From assembly GCA_950295325.1 (NCBI GenBank), contig OX485803.1, forward strand, positions 49,305,554 to 49,369,553: a stretch of 64,000 bases of DNA, written 5' to 3'. Below, in pieces: positions 1-11,535 of the stretch. Both the position numbers and the translations under genes were made by a program. Numbering within the stretch: position 1 is the first letter of the stretch; each line of letters starts with the position of its first letter. Source of the DNA: Polytrichum commune. Taxonomy: Eukaryota; Streptophyta; Polytrichopsida; Polytrichales; Polytrichaceae. Under the pieces are notes generated by a model. The model made no database searches. It was not told where the DNA came from and was given only the letters and a program-made list of their open reading frames with translations.

Positions 1-828
1 GGAATTGCTACACCAACCTGCCAACTTTTAACCCAAGCTAATGTTGCCAACTACCTTCTGCCACACATTGAGTAGAAGGGTGATTCATCTCTAGAAGAAT
101 GCCTCTCCCTATGTATTGCCTCGCCTCAAGGAGTCTGTGAAAACTCTTGAATCTTGCACCCCAAAACCTTTTTGTCTGGAGACAGTGTTTCTCCCAAGAA
201 CTATACAAACCAAGCATTATTCTGCGTCGCACAACATAAACTCAGCACCTGGGTGTTGATGTCTCGCACTTTGCCTCCACAGCAGCTTGAATCTCACCTC
301 CAACACCATGAAGCCCCCCACATATCATGATTTGAAGGAGCGCAAGGAGGAACATGAACAAAAGCCGAGTTGGGCATGCCATCGAATTCATTTTCGTTAG
401 ACTCACCAGTCCATTCCTGAACTCTCAACCAACAATCGAGACAATTACAATTGTGGGTGAACAAATAGGCAAGGAAAGAAGCGGTTGACCACAAACATAG
501 TAAGAAAAACTCAATGAGAGTGCCCTCGGCAAGGTATTAATAGAGGAGGGACTCCCAACAATACACCATAAATGCACACTTGGCAAGAGCCAAAAAACCT
601 AAAGAATGGCAACCTTTTAGTGCTTGAGAGGGGGTGTTGGTAGTAAAACATGTTCAATTGGCAACAAACACCTAGAGTTCCATCCATGTACGCAAAGACG
701 GTTACATCCAATTGTCACATGTCATCATCCATTGACTTTAGATTCAACCCTTCACTTCCGACCTGAGATTTTCAATCTTAAGATCCATTTAGGGTTAGGT
801 ATCATGTATATATGTATTTGTAATAATG

Positions 829-864
<36 letters not shown>

Positions 865-1539
865 CAAAAGGTTCTATAGAGCACCAAGTTCTCTTGAATT
901 TCAACACCATGATGCCAACAATCCAAAGTATATGACCCTATAACTTAGTGGCACTTCCAACACCTCAGAAATTTACGACTAGTGGCTCAATTCAAAATTG
1001 CCTCATTCAGATGGCAATTGCAATGGATTCGAGTTCAGATGCAAAAGTTATAGGAAGTCAGAATGAAGATTCTTTGTCATTATAAGTGGCCGCATAGTCC
1101 GGCTTCTTAATTTTATTAACAATCAAACCTAGAATGTTGATAGAATCTAGAAGCATAGTCCAATCTCATCATAAAACATGTCTTTTTGATGTTCATTTTA
1201 CTCACAAAATGTTGTCATATACCACTCAAGTGCAAGTATTCCATCGAGAAGAATGATCATATAAGATCCACATACTTTACCTACTATCTTGCATACTTTG
1301 TTGTGGATGCATAAAAAGAATGCATTTCTCTTGCCTGCACAAATAATTATACATTTTTGAATGTCAAACCTATAGCCATTTGATGCCTAAGGTGACAATC
1401 CAAGATTGGGGGAAACGATAACTTCCCTAAAAAATAACCCTTGCCGTCCTCCGCCCTAGAAAAGGTGACGCCCAAATGGTTAGTCAATAAACCCTTTAGG
1501 CCTCCAAACCCAAGGGGTTGCCTACTAGTCCATAGCATG
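1..1539. other. 3'-flanking intergenic DNA, no gene seen
   Basis: This is AT-rich sequence downstream of the receptor kinase, which ends at 1540 on the minus strand. I see only short open frames without family motifs. It contains a CT dinucleotide run at 831-862. From about 950 to 1275 it holds a degenerate copy of a dispersed repeat that recurs near 2790, 7955, 14565 and 54540. Confidence 0.6.
831..862. repeat. (CT)n microsatellite
   Basis: About sixteen uninterrupted CT units, seen directly in the sequence. Confidence 0.95.
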
Positions 1540-4500
1540 TTATGTTGTCATATGACAATGGTGATCACCCATCAACACTCCATTGAAAACGTTATTCTCA
1601 TGATGAGTGGAATTATTGGTGAGCGGCTCACTGACAAGACTACATTGGAGGGTGGAAGGGGAGCCATTGGCTAGCTCGAATGAGAAGGGAGAGAAGGGAA
1701 CATGGTCACGGTAGTGCTCTTGGGAGTTTTGATCGGGAGTGGGCACGGGAGGGTAAAGGTCGTTCAAAAAATTAGGTTTTGGAATCGGTTGGTCAATGAC
1801 AATGTGGCCTTCGAGGAGTTGCACCACTTTCGACATGGATGGGCGTACATGCGGCCTCTCGTTGATGCACAAGAACGCGACTTGTAAAACCCGCTCAACC
1901 TCCGAAGAGTCCACGATGCCTGCAAGCAAAGGGTCCACAACATCTAAGAAAGTGCCCGATTCGAGCGTGGGGAATGCCCACAATGGGTAATACCATTGAT
2001 CCTTAATGTCGTTGGTAATTGAGGTGTTGGTGGGCGCCTGTATGTTACGCCGTCCACTCACTATCTCCAGCAGCACCATCCCGAAGCTGTACACATCGGT
2101 TTTGGCAGTAATCGTGAGACATTCGGAGCACCACTCGGGCGCTAGATAACCACAAGTGCCGCGCACATGACGCGTGATCGTGCGCGTCTTCTCCTTGTCC
2201 ATGATGCGTGAGAGGCCAAAGTCCGCCACCTTTGCCGACAACATTGAGTCCAACAAAATGTTCTCGGGTTTCACATCGCAATGGATGATGCGTTGATTTT
2301 GGAGGTCATCGTGTAGGTAAGCGAGGCCCCGCGCTGTCTCCACCGCAATTTTGAAACGGGATCTGCAACATAAACGATCGTGATGTCATCAACAACATAT
2401 TCACATTGATTGCTATAGTCATGATGGTTAATAGCGAGAAAGGTCTATGTTGTTATGTGTGGGGGTGTGGGGGGGGACTGAAATTTCATCTATATATGCA
2501 TCGCAAAAGATTCAGGGTCTACTAATCTACATTGCAATGGGTATTTCAACGCCTCAATGCCTCTAGAGTGCAAATAACATCGACGAGACAAACTCTCATA
2601 GTCTTACGACATGCTTGCGAGGTAGGTACTAGGTGCCTACTCCATTCGATGGCAAGGTGACATGTGTTCAATGTCAAAGGTGGTGGTCGGCTATGGCAGT
2701 CTAGTTTCAGTAACATATGCTAATGTGTCAATCAAAAGTAGATTTGTTAGTAGAACTGATTGGCTTGGCCACTAGTACATGGATGAGGATGGTGTTTCCT
2801 GAGCTATGTGGCCCTAGTGTTGGCACTACCAACTTTACAAACCAATTTAAGCCATGGCATCAGATTGAGAATCACCTCACCCATATAGCAATTGCGATCG
2901 AACGTGAAGATCATGATTTCAAGTTCTAGAATCATTGGAGTTGGGATGCAAATCAAGTTCTAGAAGACCAAATTGGAGTTTGTCCTTCTCTTCTCTTTGA
3001 GTGATCACATAGGCCCTCCCAATTTGAGTTAACGGTTGGACCTAGCATGGCGTGTATTGATTTTGAGCACATAGTCCAACCTCATTGCAACACATGTCAT
3101 TTTGGTCTTCACTCTTGACTACAACCTTGGCCATATACCACTCAAATATAGATGTCAATTGAGAGGAGTGGCCACATAAGACCCATGCAAGATACATTGG
3201 CCTCATTGAACACTAGTCTTGTGCGGACGTTTCTATTTGAGTGATATTATACGGAGAGGCTTTCAGTTGGGACCCGAAGACCAAAAGACTCGTGATACAA
3301 TATTAAACTATGTGCTCAAGATACAAGCAAGCAACACTATTCTCCGTTTAGGAGTTGACACCATTGGGCTCAGGGGCTATGTGATTGATTAATAAGAAAG
3401 AAGGATCTTCACTTTGATGTCATCTTCTAACATTTTGCATGTGAACCCCAATTGTGACACTTGAGACGGCAATCTCTTTGAGTCGCAATTGTTGATGGGA
3501 TGAGAGAATTTGTGTATGCGGAGTAGGAAGTGTATAGGCGTTATAGGCATGCATGCTTTAGGTGTCCAAGTAAGAAGAGTGACCACATAAAGCCCGTGTA
3601 CTAAAACCTTACCTCCATTCCAGAAGAGGCAAGTGGGGTTTGTCTTGCCGGAACAGAAGCTTGTCGAGCGAGCTGTTCTCCAGGTACTCGTAGACCAGCA
3701 ACCGGCGATCTCCAGACACGCAATATCCATGGAGGTGGACCAAATTGCTGTGATGGATTGTCCCGATCACTTTCACCTCGTTCGCAAATTCCTTCTCGTC
3801 ATCGCTCAGTTTGTCCAGTCGCTTCACAGCCACCATAGCCAGCCGGCCGATCTGCCCCTTGAACACGCACCCGTACCCTCCCCGGCCGATCTCGTCCGAG
3901 AAATCCCGGGTGGCGATTCGAAGCTCCTCGTAGGAAAACCGAATATGATGGCCCCGTTCAGCCGTCCACTTCTTCTCCAACCTCGCGACGCGGAGCTGGT
4001 CGAGCTTCTGGCGCATGAAAAATGTTCCGAAGACGACCGAGAACAAGCCGAGCGTGAGGATCGTGCCTCCGAGTGTCGAGGCCCCGATGATGAGCTTCTG
4101 CTGCGAGGACAAGGTGTTGCGGTCAGGAGGCTTCGCCATGCGGATGTAGCTCGTGCGCTCGATGTCGATGTGGCCGTTGAGGATCGTGTCCTTCTTGAGC
4201 CAGCAATCGCCGGTCCCGTTCACACCAGAGATTTTCCCCATCGTCGCGACCGCGCAGAAGCACGAGTTGAAACAAGTGTCTTGGCAAAACTGCGGCGACA
4301 CTTGCGTGTAGTGCATGTAGTCGCTGAACGGAAAATCGACCGAGTCGACGGGTTTCAATACAAGCTCCACCTGGGTCGCGCTGCTGTTGCAGAAAGAAAC
4401 AGCTGTCTCTCTCACGCACCCTTGCGTCCCGTCCGAAGGGTCGACCCAGCGAAACCCTAATGGGCACCCGCAGTTGCCGTTCACGCAAATCGAATATGGG

Positions 4501-6425
4501 CCGCAGACACCGTAAATTTGGCACCGGTCGGGCACAGCTTCCCATGTGACTTTCCACGCGCCCAAGGACCCAACGGTCCAACTGTACATGCGCAAATTGC
4601 CGTCGAAATCAAAGGTTAGCCTTCGGAGGAGTTGACTGTTATTACTCGACGTAAAATCGCTACCCGTGCCAATCGCGGTCGTTTTGCCTAAATTGGTGAC
4701 TGCAAGGAATGTGCCATCGGACTGCAAAACCACGGCCGAGAGCATCATACTCTCAGTACCCGTCTGCCAGTAGTCGCAGGCAAGGGGATCGCAGCCGATG
4801 TATGGACAAGTCCACACGGCTTGCAGGTAGTAGTTGTCACTTGAGAACTGCAATGCGTATAATCCCGGCGCCCAATCTTGGCCGGCTTTCCGCCACGGAT
4901 TTATTTTCACGTTCGCAGTTGAGGAAAACCGTTGCCCGGGCAAGAGCGTGTCTGTTGGGTGATCGAAGCTCTGCCACACAGTCGCAGTCGTGCTGCTGTA
5001 AAGTTCCAAGTTTCCTGTATCTAAAAAGAATCCCTTTGTAACATTCATCTGCAAACATCACATCACATCATCATCCCATTCTACTTCAAAAAGATTGCAA
5101 AGTGTCATCGAAGTTGATAAAGCTGCAGTGCCGCCATAACATTACTACGCAACATAAACCTGTTCACTTTGAATTTTATGTTGAGGCATCCCAAGCACAT
5201 CCTACCACCGCTCCGAAACTAGGGACAATCAAAGCCCTACTGATCTTCTTGCTGTACGGCCTTTAATTGGTCCTCAGAGTGGCGAGATTGCTTTAAGTGT
5301 CAACCCAAGTGAGAAGCAAGTATTCAGGTTCAGCCTGACACTTTATCGTGTCAAGAATCGCGAGTGAATTTTTTGTGGATCAGTTGAGAAGAATACTTTT
5401 GCCAGAGAGATTCATACATGAAAGGTGATATGTACTGTTATAGTGCACTGAAAGCTGTGGACAGCTTGAATACGGTTAGCCACCATCTGTATTGCATCCA
5501 CTACTCAAAAGTGTGGATAGGCTTCTTGTTTACAGCTGATTGTTTCTCACATTTTGGTTTCCGAGAGCTTTCAGAATAGATTTCTTGTTTGATCAGCGAT
5601 CATACATGTGCAACCATGACATGTAGAACTAGACGCATGGTAACTTGGGGTGGCAACTATTTGTAGCACTCGCAGCGGTGGCAGTCTTTCGAACTTGGTT
5701 TGGAGCTTCTAAACCATTCCTAATAATCATTTTTTAAACTGTAAATTCTAAGACATTTTAGAAATTTTCTTAGAAGAGAAATTCGACACCTAGGGGATCT
5801 GGATGCTAACCCCTGTTTTAAAAAAGTTGCTCCTAATTGGTTCTAAAACAGACATTTGAGAATGCCAAAACTTTTCTAATTCAATCATATTCCTCTCAAT
5901 GCTCTCTTTCCAAGCATGTTTCTCCTCATTTCTCCTCAACAAATCATCAATCCAATAGAAGTATTAGAAGTGATTCAGAAGCAATTGTTCTAGAAGGGAG
6001 AGTTGCCACCCCAGGATGTGGTTATAATGACTTACATTGGTTGTGTTAGTGGACCATACAGGCGTTGATGTAGTCGATGTGCCATTGAAAACCTGAAGTT
6101 CACCGGCTTGGGAAAAGACGAGGGTGGCATTACTCCCCAAATCCATCAACCGGTCGGCCATCCACACCACTGTCTGCACTGGAAGACCGGCATACCAAAT
6201 CGCGAGAGTGTACACAACTCCTGCACTCCCCGACCTCCTCCCCTTGTAGAATCCCAGAACAAATTTTTGGCCAGGCGACATCAACGTCTGGTTTGAGTTC
6301 GCCAATATCGTTGTGTTCGTCAATATCGTCATGCTCGTCGAGGTGATCGCATCACAACACACACCCACCAAAATCACGGCAGTTGTTGCAGCATATAGCA
6401 CTTTAAGTAAATCAGTAGGCCACAT
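1540..6425 (-). CDS. G-type lectin S-receptor-like Ser/Thr protein kinase
   Basis: Three coding exons on the minus strand, 6425-6036, 5048-3613 and 2362-1540, join in frame to 882 residues. Donors read GTAAGT and GTAAGG; both acceptors read TTGCAG. Order: hydrophobic signal peptide (about 1-26); bulb-type lectin domain with VWQSFDHPTDTLLPGQ; S-locus glycoprotein/EGF-like Cys-rich part (CGPYSICVNGNCGC); PAN/apple-like Cys cluster; one membrane helix (about 449-475); cytoplasmic kinase. The kinase has a GRGGYG loop (518-523), Lys539 in VAVKRL, HCDVKPEN (636-643), DFG (656-658) and APE (683-685), so all catalytic positions are present. HCD replaces HRD, the non-RD form usual in this family. A tail of about 80 residues follows. 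The family is plasma-membrane receptor kinases with sugar-binding-like ectodomains, often in defence; the ligand here is unknown. Length is normal and no break is seen. Confidence 0.93.
2790..3190. repeat. Dispersed repeat inside receptor-kinase intron 2
   Basis: This intronic stretch shares ordered blocks with about 950-1275, 7955-8130, 14565-14800 and 54540-54740. Recurring blocks are a 'gatcacataggcc' type segment, 'acatagtccaa', and 'tataccactcaa' (3132-3145, 1217-1229, 8085-8098, 14780-14793). Copies are heavily diverged. The transposon class is unknown and I saw no coding capacity. Confidence 0.5.
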
Positions 6426-6929
6426 TTTATCATTGCAGCTAATTAATTCCCTCTATAACTTCGTTCATCACAAGAGCCACCTCAGTCAGTCTGCTAATTA
6501 ATATTCCTCTGCAGTTGATTCATGGCTCATTAGTCATCATGTCATCCACCACCTTCACGATACAGATAGTCCTGCAATGAATTAACCATTCATGGCCATC
6601 TGCCAAGTCGTCCAAGAATGCATGATTGAGAGTTCTGCAATGAACTAAGTCTATAAGAGTCCCTCTTGATTCAAACTGATCCATGTGATCCACAGCCATT
6701 AGAAAGAAGACCACGAAGTTCAATCCCGATAAATGGATATGAGCACAACCCAACAGCCCTCTGTTTATATGGAACAAATACGGAACCCATCATCACCCAA
6801 CACACAGGTGAATGAACCCACACTACTACAGATCACCGTTTATATGATTGGACATATGACTTCTTTGAGTTTACAAAACACTCAAATACTTTTTGACTTC
6901 CTAGTCGTTTCAGGTTAGTCTAATAAGGC

Positions 6930-7350
6930 ATAGTCAAATGTTACGCAGTCTAAAAAACATGGTGTACATTAGACTATGGGCCGGGTATGTACATTAGACT
7001 ATCGTCAGTCAATACAACATTGATACATTAGATTACATCTAGTCACAAATATCAAAGTACATTAGACTACGGGTAGTCAAAACACATAGAGACATTATAC
7101 TATGGGTAGTCAATAAAACACACATAAGTAGACTATGGATGGTCAAATAAACTACCGTGATGATTCATCTTGACAAACATTATGAGACATAATAGACTAC
7201 TCCTAGTCAATAAAACATAGCTTGTTGTGGCGTTGTTGACTACTTGGTGTATAGTAATTGACTATATTATGGTAGGGTTTATTAGTAAAAAAGAACATGG
7301 CTTATATGGTTAATTGACTATCGTTTGTGTACGAATAGGTTGGTTGTAGT
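6930..7350. repeat. Subterminal GACTA/TAGTC repeat array (left)
   Basis: The motif 'acattagactatgggtagtc' and variants recur about every 30-50 bases, each a small imperfect palindrome. Related motifs reappear near 9440-9680 at the other end of the host element, so this is best read as a subterminal array of the CACTA-type element. Confidence 0.65.
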
Positions 7351-7663
7351 CGATAAAAACATGTTATGGGCATATAAATGGGGATTGATATTTCCACAGA
7401 TTTTTTGGCTAGATTCACACCTTTTTGCCGGTTCGGTTGTCGTGTCACTCAGGCGCTATATATGAGATTCTTCATGGTGCATCCGGACCGTTGATCCACC
7501 AAGGCCCATCCAAGGGCCTCAATGATCCTAGGTGGCGGTGGGGTGGGGGGCGGGGGTGGTGCTTGCCACCAAGGCGGGGTGGGGCCGTGGGCCTCATGTC
7601 TTTTTTGGGGAGGCCGGATTTAGGGTGGTGTTGGGCCTAGTGGCTAGGCCTACTTATTATATA

Positions 7664-7935
7664 ACTAGTTGGTTACCCTTCCTCTACTTACTAAATCACT
7701 AGTTGGTTACCCTTCCTCTACTTACTAAATCACTAGTTGGTTACCCTTCCTCTACTTACTAAATCACTAGTTGGTCACCCTTACTCTACTTACTAAATGA
7801 CTAGTTGATTACCCTTACTCTACTTACTAAATGACTAGTTGGTTACCCTTACTCTACTTACTAAATGCCTAGTTGGTTACCCTTACTCTACTTACTAAAT
7901 AACTAGTTGGTTAGCCTTACTCTACTTATGGCATG
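7664..7935. repeat. 34-bp tandem repeat, about 8 copies
   Basis: The unit starts ACTAGTTGGTTACCCTT and ends in a TACTTACTAAAT-type segment. The period is exactly 34 bases at the first junction (7664 to 7698). Single-base variants between copies are visible. Confidence 0.95.
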
Positions 7936-8127
7936 ATATGAAATAAGTAGGTTAGTACGAGATGGTTAGCAAATCCAAATCAAAATTTAGGAGCTTATAT
8001 GAATATCTTAGTCATTATCAAAGTGAAGATTATGGTGTCAATAATGATCATATAGGTGTCCATACCTAACTTCAAGACTTGCACATATACCACTCAAATA
8101 TACATGTCCAATTAAGAAGAATGACCA

Positions 8128-8286
8128 TAAGTAGAGTAAGGCTAACCAACTAGTTATTTAGTAAGTAGAGTAGGGTAACCAACTAGTCATTTAGTAAGTA
8201 GAGTAAGGGTAACGAACTAGTCATTTAGTAAGTAGAGTAAGGATAACCAACTAGTTATTTAGTAAGTAGAGTAAAGGTAACCAACT
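8128..8286. repeat. Inverted counterpart of the 34-bp repeat, about 5 copies
   Basis: The reverse complement of the 7664-7935 unit repeats here (for example GTAACCAACTAGTCATTTAG). The two arrays extend the hairpin arms of the foldback element inward, with unequal copy numbers of about 8 and 5. Confidence 0.9.
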
Positions 8287-8586
8287 ACACTAAATATGAT
8301 ATTTAGTGTTAGATACACTAAATACAAACACTACACTAAATATCACTAACCCTATGAGAATAAGTAACATTAAATGTAAACTCAAACACTAAATATCATC
8401 TATGTTAATGTGTGAAAGTTACATGCACGAATTTAGTGTTTAGTAGGAAAGAGGTGGCAACAAGGAAGGCGGCGGCGGCGCATTATGTCTAACACTAATT
8501 ATCAAATAATTGAAAATTAGTGTTGAGCAAAGTAGGGTGGTAAAACACTAATTCTAATCAAACACTAAATATCATATTTAGTGTAG
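8285..8586. mobile_element. Small palindromic element (CTACACTAAATATGATATTT family), copy 1
   Basis: The ends CTACACTAAATATGATATTT at 8285 and the inverted AAATATCATATTTAGTGTAG ending at 8586 match the ends of the elements at 13013-13372 and about 55248-56128. No clear target duplication and no coding capacity. It is nested in, or shares ends with, the foldback element. Confidence 0.6.
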
Positions 8587-10194
8587 TTATATAATAAGTA
8601 GGCCTAGCCACTGGGCCCGCCTAGCCACTAGGCCCGACACCACCCTAAATCCGGCCTCCCCAAAAAAGACATGAGGCCCACGGCCCCACCCCGCCTTGGT
8701 GGCAAGCACCACCCCCGCCCCCCACCCCACCGCCACCTAGGATCATTGAGGCCCTTGGATGGGCCTTGGTGGATCAACGGTCCGGATGCACCATGAAGAA
8801 TCTCATATATAGCGCCTCAGTGACACGGCAACCGAACCAGCAAAAATGTGTGAAACTAGCCAAAAAAATCTGTGGAAATATCAATCCCCATATAAATAGA
8901 CAATATGTAGTGCATTATAACACAATATATTGTACATGATGTTGGACATAATTGACTAGTCGTTTGTCTACTTGGAGTGCAAAGAACATCAACATCAAAG
9001 CATCTTGCAATCAAGGAGGAGCATATTGCACTAGGGTCTTTTGCAAATTGACTAAGAAAAAGATGGCATGTTGTGTAGCAACTATTCAGGCTTGGCAGAT
9101 CCCACACTAGATGCAGGTGATGTGGAGCATGATGATAGTGCAGATGATAATAATGAGGGGCAAGATATTCATGAGTTTGAATTTGACTCAGAGGACAATT
9201 GATATTACCTTGGAATTTCATCTTCAGATGAAGAATGAATGTCATACCGGCTTGTATATCTCATACGTACAAAGTAGTTATTATAAGGTGCAAATAGCCA
9301 TGCTTCTAATTCAATTTGTATTTGATATGCCCAAACTTTATGTAGGATCATGTGCCATGCATGCATACTGAGTAAAAAAAAAACAAATGCAATAGATAGG
9401 TTGTTTGCTACCAATAATGTATGTTTCCTCAAGTTTTTAAGACTGTAGTTAGTCTAAATGTGTGATTGGGTCTTGAGTCAAAAAAACATATTCAATGCAT
9501 AGTTTGCTTGCTCCCAATAATGTATGTCTCCTCTGATTTGTGGACTATGTTTAGTCAATAAGTGCGATTGGATTGCTGAGTCAAAAAAACCAAGGGTGGT
9601 TTGGGACTATGGTCAGTCACAAAAACCACCCTGACTATGAGGTCGGGCTACCTCAGTTAAATAAACACGGATAGTCAATTGTGCCGAGACATTAAGCCAT
9701 GGTTTTGTAGTAGGGCCATGTCCTTACAGCTGACCACTATTGTTGAATGTTTAGCACTGCAAAGATTCATCTACCTTAATAAGAAACTACGTTCCACCCT
9801 CCATCTTCAATGTGAAACAATCATTCTTTTCAGAAATAAATATTGAAAGAAATAAACTATATACAAACAAAACAAAACAAAAAAGCTGCGCTGGTTGAAA
9901 ATCTGACCATTCAAATGATTGTTTGACACTAACTTAACTTAAGTTGCATTAGCTCTAAGTTTCTGGTACTGTTTTGATGTACCCAAGAAATTGGCATGCA
10001 CATAGCACTGATGGCGTGATTAGTCCAGGACACACGCTGCCGACTCTACATGGGGGCAATAATTAATACATTACATGGGCGTTGAAGCAGACATCACTAC
10101 AATTATTCTTTCATTGCGGTTTGCCTATTGTCATGCTGGCATCACTGGTGTTGACAAAAGTAAGTCAATATATAATATATATACAACAGTCTTA

Positions 10195-10437
10195 GGGCCG
10201 CTTTACACTACGGTGGAGAAGTGCACCGGTCGGTCAAGAATTTTAGCCCAAGACATGGCTAGGGTTGGTATGCCGGAGAAGAGGAAAGGATAATAAAAAA
10301 AATCCTTTAAAAGGGCTTGACTGTCCGTAGTGTAACCACTTAGAGGAGAAGTGTATTGGACAACTTTACCAAGAGAAGTAGTCCACCGGATAACTTCAAA
10401 AAATGGTCATAGCCGGCCATAGTAGAAACCATACCCC
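10195..10437. mobile_element. Possible PIF/Harbinger-type MITE or element end
   Basis: The left end GGGCCGCTTTACACTACGG follows TTA (10192-10194) and resembles the ends of the MITEs at 55601 and 57235. The right end is ambiguous. A GTAGTGTAACCAC segment followed by TTA lies at 10340-10342, and a CCCC end followed by TTA at 10438-10440. It could instead be the left terminus of the Harbinger relic that begins about 350 bases downstream. Confidence 0.4.
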
Positions 10438-10780
10438 TTAGAGGACCATTATCTTGAAATTTAAAAAAAAATTATTGCAATATTTATATATATGTGTGTG
10501 TGTGTGTGTGACAATATTTTGGAAACTCTTTCATGACCTTGTAAGGAAGGGTCCAAAAATGTAAATTAAATGGCATGTATTTTTTTCCCCGGTTTTGTTC
10601 TTTGTACTTGTAAGGCAAATTTCAAGGGATCATTAGAGAACATAATTATGGTTGTTTTATGATTGAAGAGGGAAAATCCCATATACAATATAAGAAGCAC
10701 TACTCTTCTCCACTATATAATACACACATTACTCTTAATCATCATTTTTAATTTTTCTTCCTTCTACATTGATTTCAATC

Positions 10781-11535
10781 ATGGACAATCAAAGAGAGAT
10801 TATTCTAGTTTCTCTTAGGATTTTTATGACTATGAAGCATATTATTATTTCAATGATGGCGTTTCAGAAAACTATCATCTATTATCATAATGTTGTAATT
10901 ATGATGATTGCATTTTTTTACTTGGAGGCAAAGAGAGGATGGTGTAGAAATTCGATCGGCCAAGTGGATATGTATTACAATATCTTCTTGGATAATATTC
11001 TACAAGAATGTTTTAAAACTGTCTACGGGTGAGTAGGCCTACATTCGCATATTTATGTCATTTGCTTGGATCCATTTTAAACAAAAAAAAATACAAAGTT
11101 TAGACATTGTACCCAATAGATGTTAAAATTTTAATTACATTTTATCGATTGGATTCCGGTGATACTTTGTACACACTTAAAAATTTGTATGGTATATCAA
11201 TGCCAAGTGTTTTGATTATTGTTAGAGAAAAAATTGTGAGGAAATTAAAAAGTTGTTTGAGCCTTTAATTCTTCAAAGACCAACAATATGAAAGATGAAG
11301 CAAAAAAGCTGCAAAATTTGAGAGTTCGCATGGAATTTCATACATCCTAAGGGCAATAGATCATAGTCACATACCAATTACTACTCCAAATATAGATCAT
11401 GTTTTATATTATTATAAAAAATGATTTATTTTAGTTTTACTTCAAGTTGTAGTAGATTGTCTATGCAAATTTTGGGATTACGATTTTAATGGGGAGGAAA
11501 ATATACATAGTTGGTCTTTATTTTCAAAAATCTAA
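10781..11535 (+). pseudogene. Decayed PIF/Harbinger (HARBI1-like) transposase
   Basis: Pieces of a DDE_Tnp_4 transposase are readable in different frames. A small frame from ATG 10781 to about 11032 gives an N-terminal-like part with CRNSIGQVDMYYN. Around 11149 the frame gives LDSGDTLYTLKNLYGIS, the helix-turn-helix-like block of these proteins. Around 11305-11400 it gives FESSHGISYILRAIDHSHIP, matching the family's GAIDGSHIPI motif with the first catalytic Asp. Near 11450-11535 it gives VVDCLCKFWDYDFNGEE, matching the second Asp block, then a stop. Stops and frame changes between blocks mean it cannot be functional. The identification rests on family motifs from memory. Confidence 0.75.

Larger units (their letters stand above)
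7380..8889. mobile_element. Foldback element with ~290-bp terminal inverted repeats and 8-bp TSD
   Basis: The arms at 7380-7667 and 8584-8889 are near-identical inverted repeats starting GGGGATTGATATTTCC. The right arm has a short extra duplication around 8610-8630. The flanks are ATATAAAT at 7372-7379 and again at 8890-8897, a perfect 8-bp target duplication. Eight bases fits hAT, or MULE/foldback elements with long arms; long arms favour the latter, but the class is not settled. The interior has 34-bp tandem repeats in opposite orientations (7664-7935 and 8128-8286) and an internal small palindromic element (8285-8586). It encodes nothing recognisable and sits inside the CACTA-type element. 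Confidence 0.85.
6821..9715. mobile_element. CACTA-type (En/Spm-like) non-autonomous element
   Basis: The left end starts CACTACTACAGA at 6821. The right end, read on the minus strand from 9715, starts CCCTACTACAAAACC, a one-base change from CACTA. Both ends are flanked by CCA (6818-6820 and 9716-9718), the 3-bp target duplication expected of CACTA elements. Subterminal regions (about 6900-7350 and 9430-9690) are full of short inverted motifs of the form GACTA...TAGTC, like the subterminal protein-binding repeats of this superfamily. No transposase frame is visible. The interior is occupied by the foldback element at 7380-8889. Confidence 0.72.

Noticed and set aside
3633-4460. 275-codon open frame on the plus strand
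   Set aside because: It is antisense to receptor-kinase exon 2. The GC-rich codon use of the real exon removes stop codons from the opposite strand, and the peptide has no family features.
7664-7935. CRISPR-like array
   Set aside because: The repeats are contiguous 34-bp units without unique spacers, in a plant transposon.
7380-8889. Long terminal repeats of a retrotransposon
   Set aside because: The arms are inverted rather than direct, and the duplication is 8 bp with no TG...CA ends.
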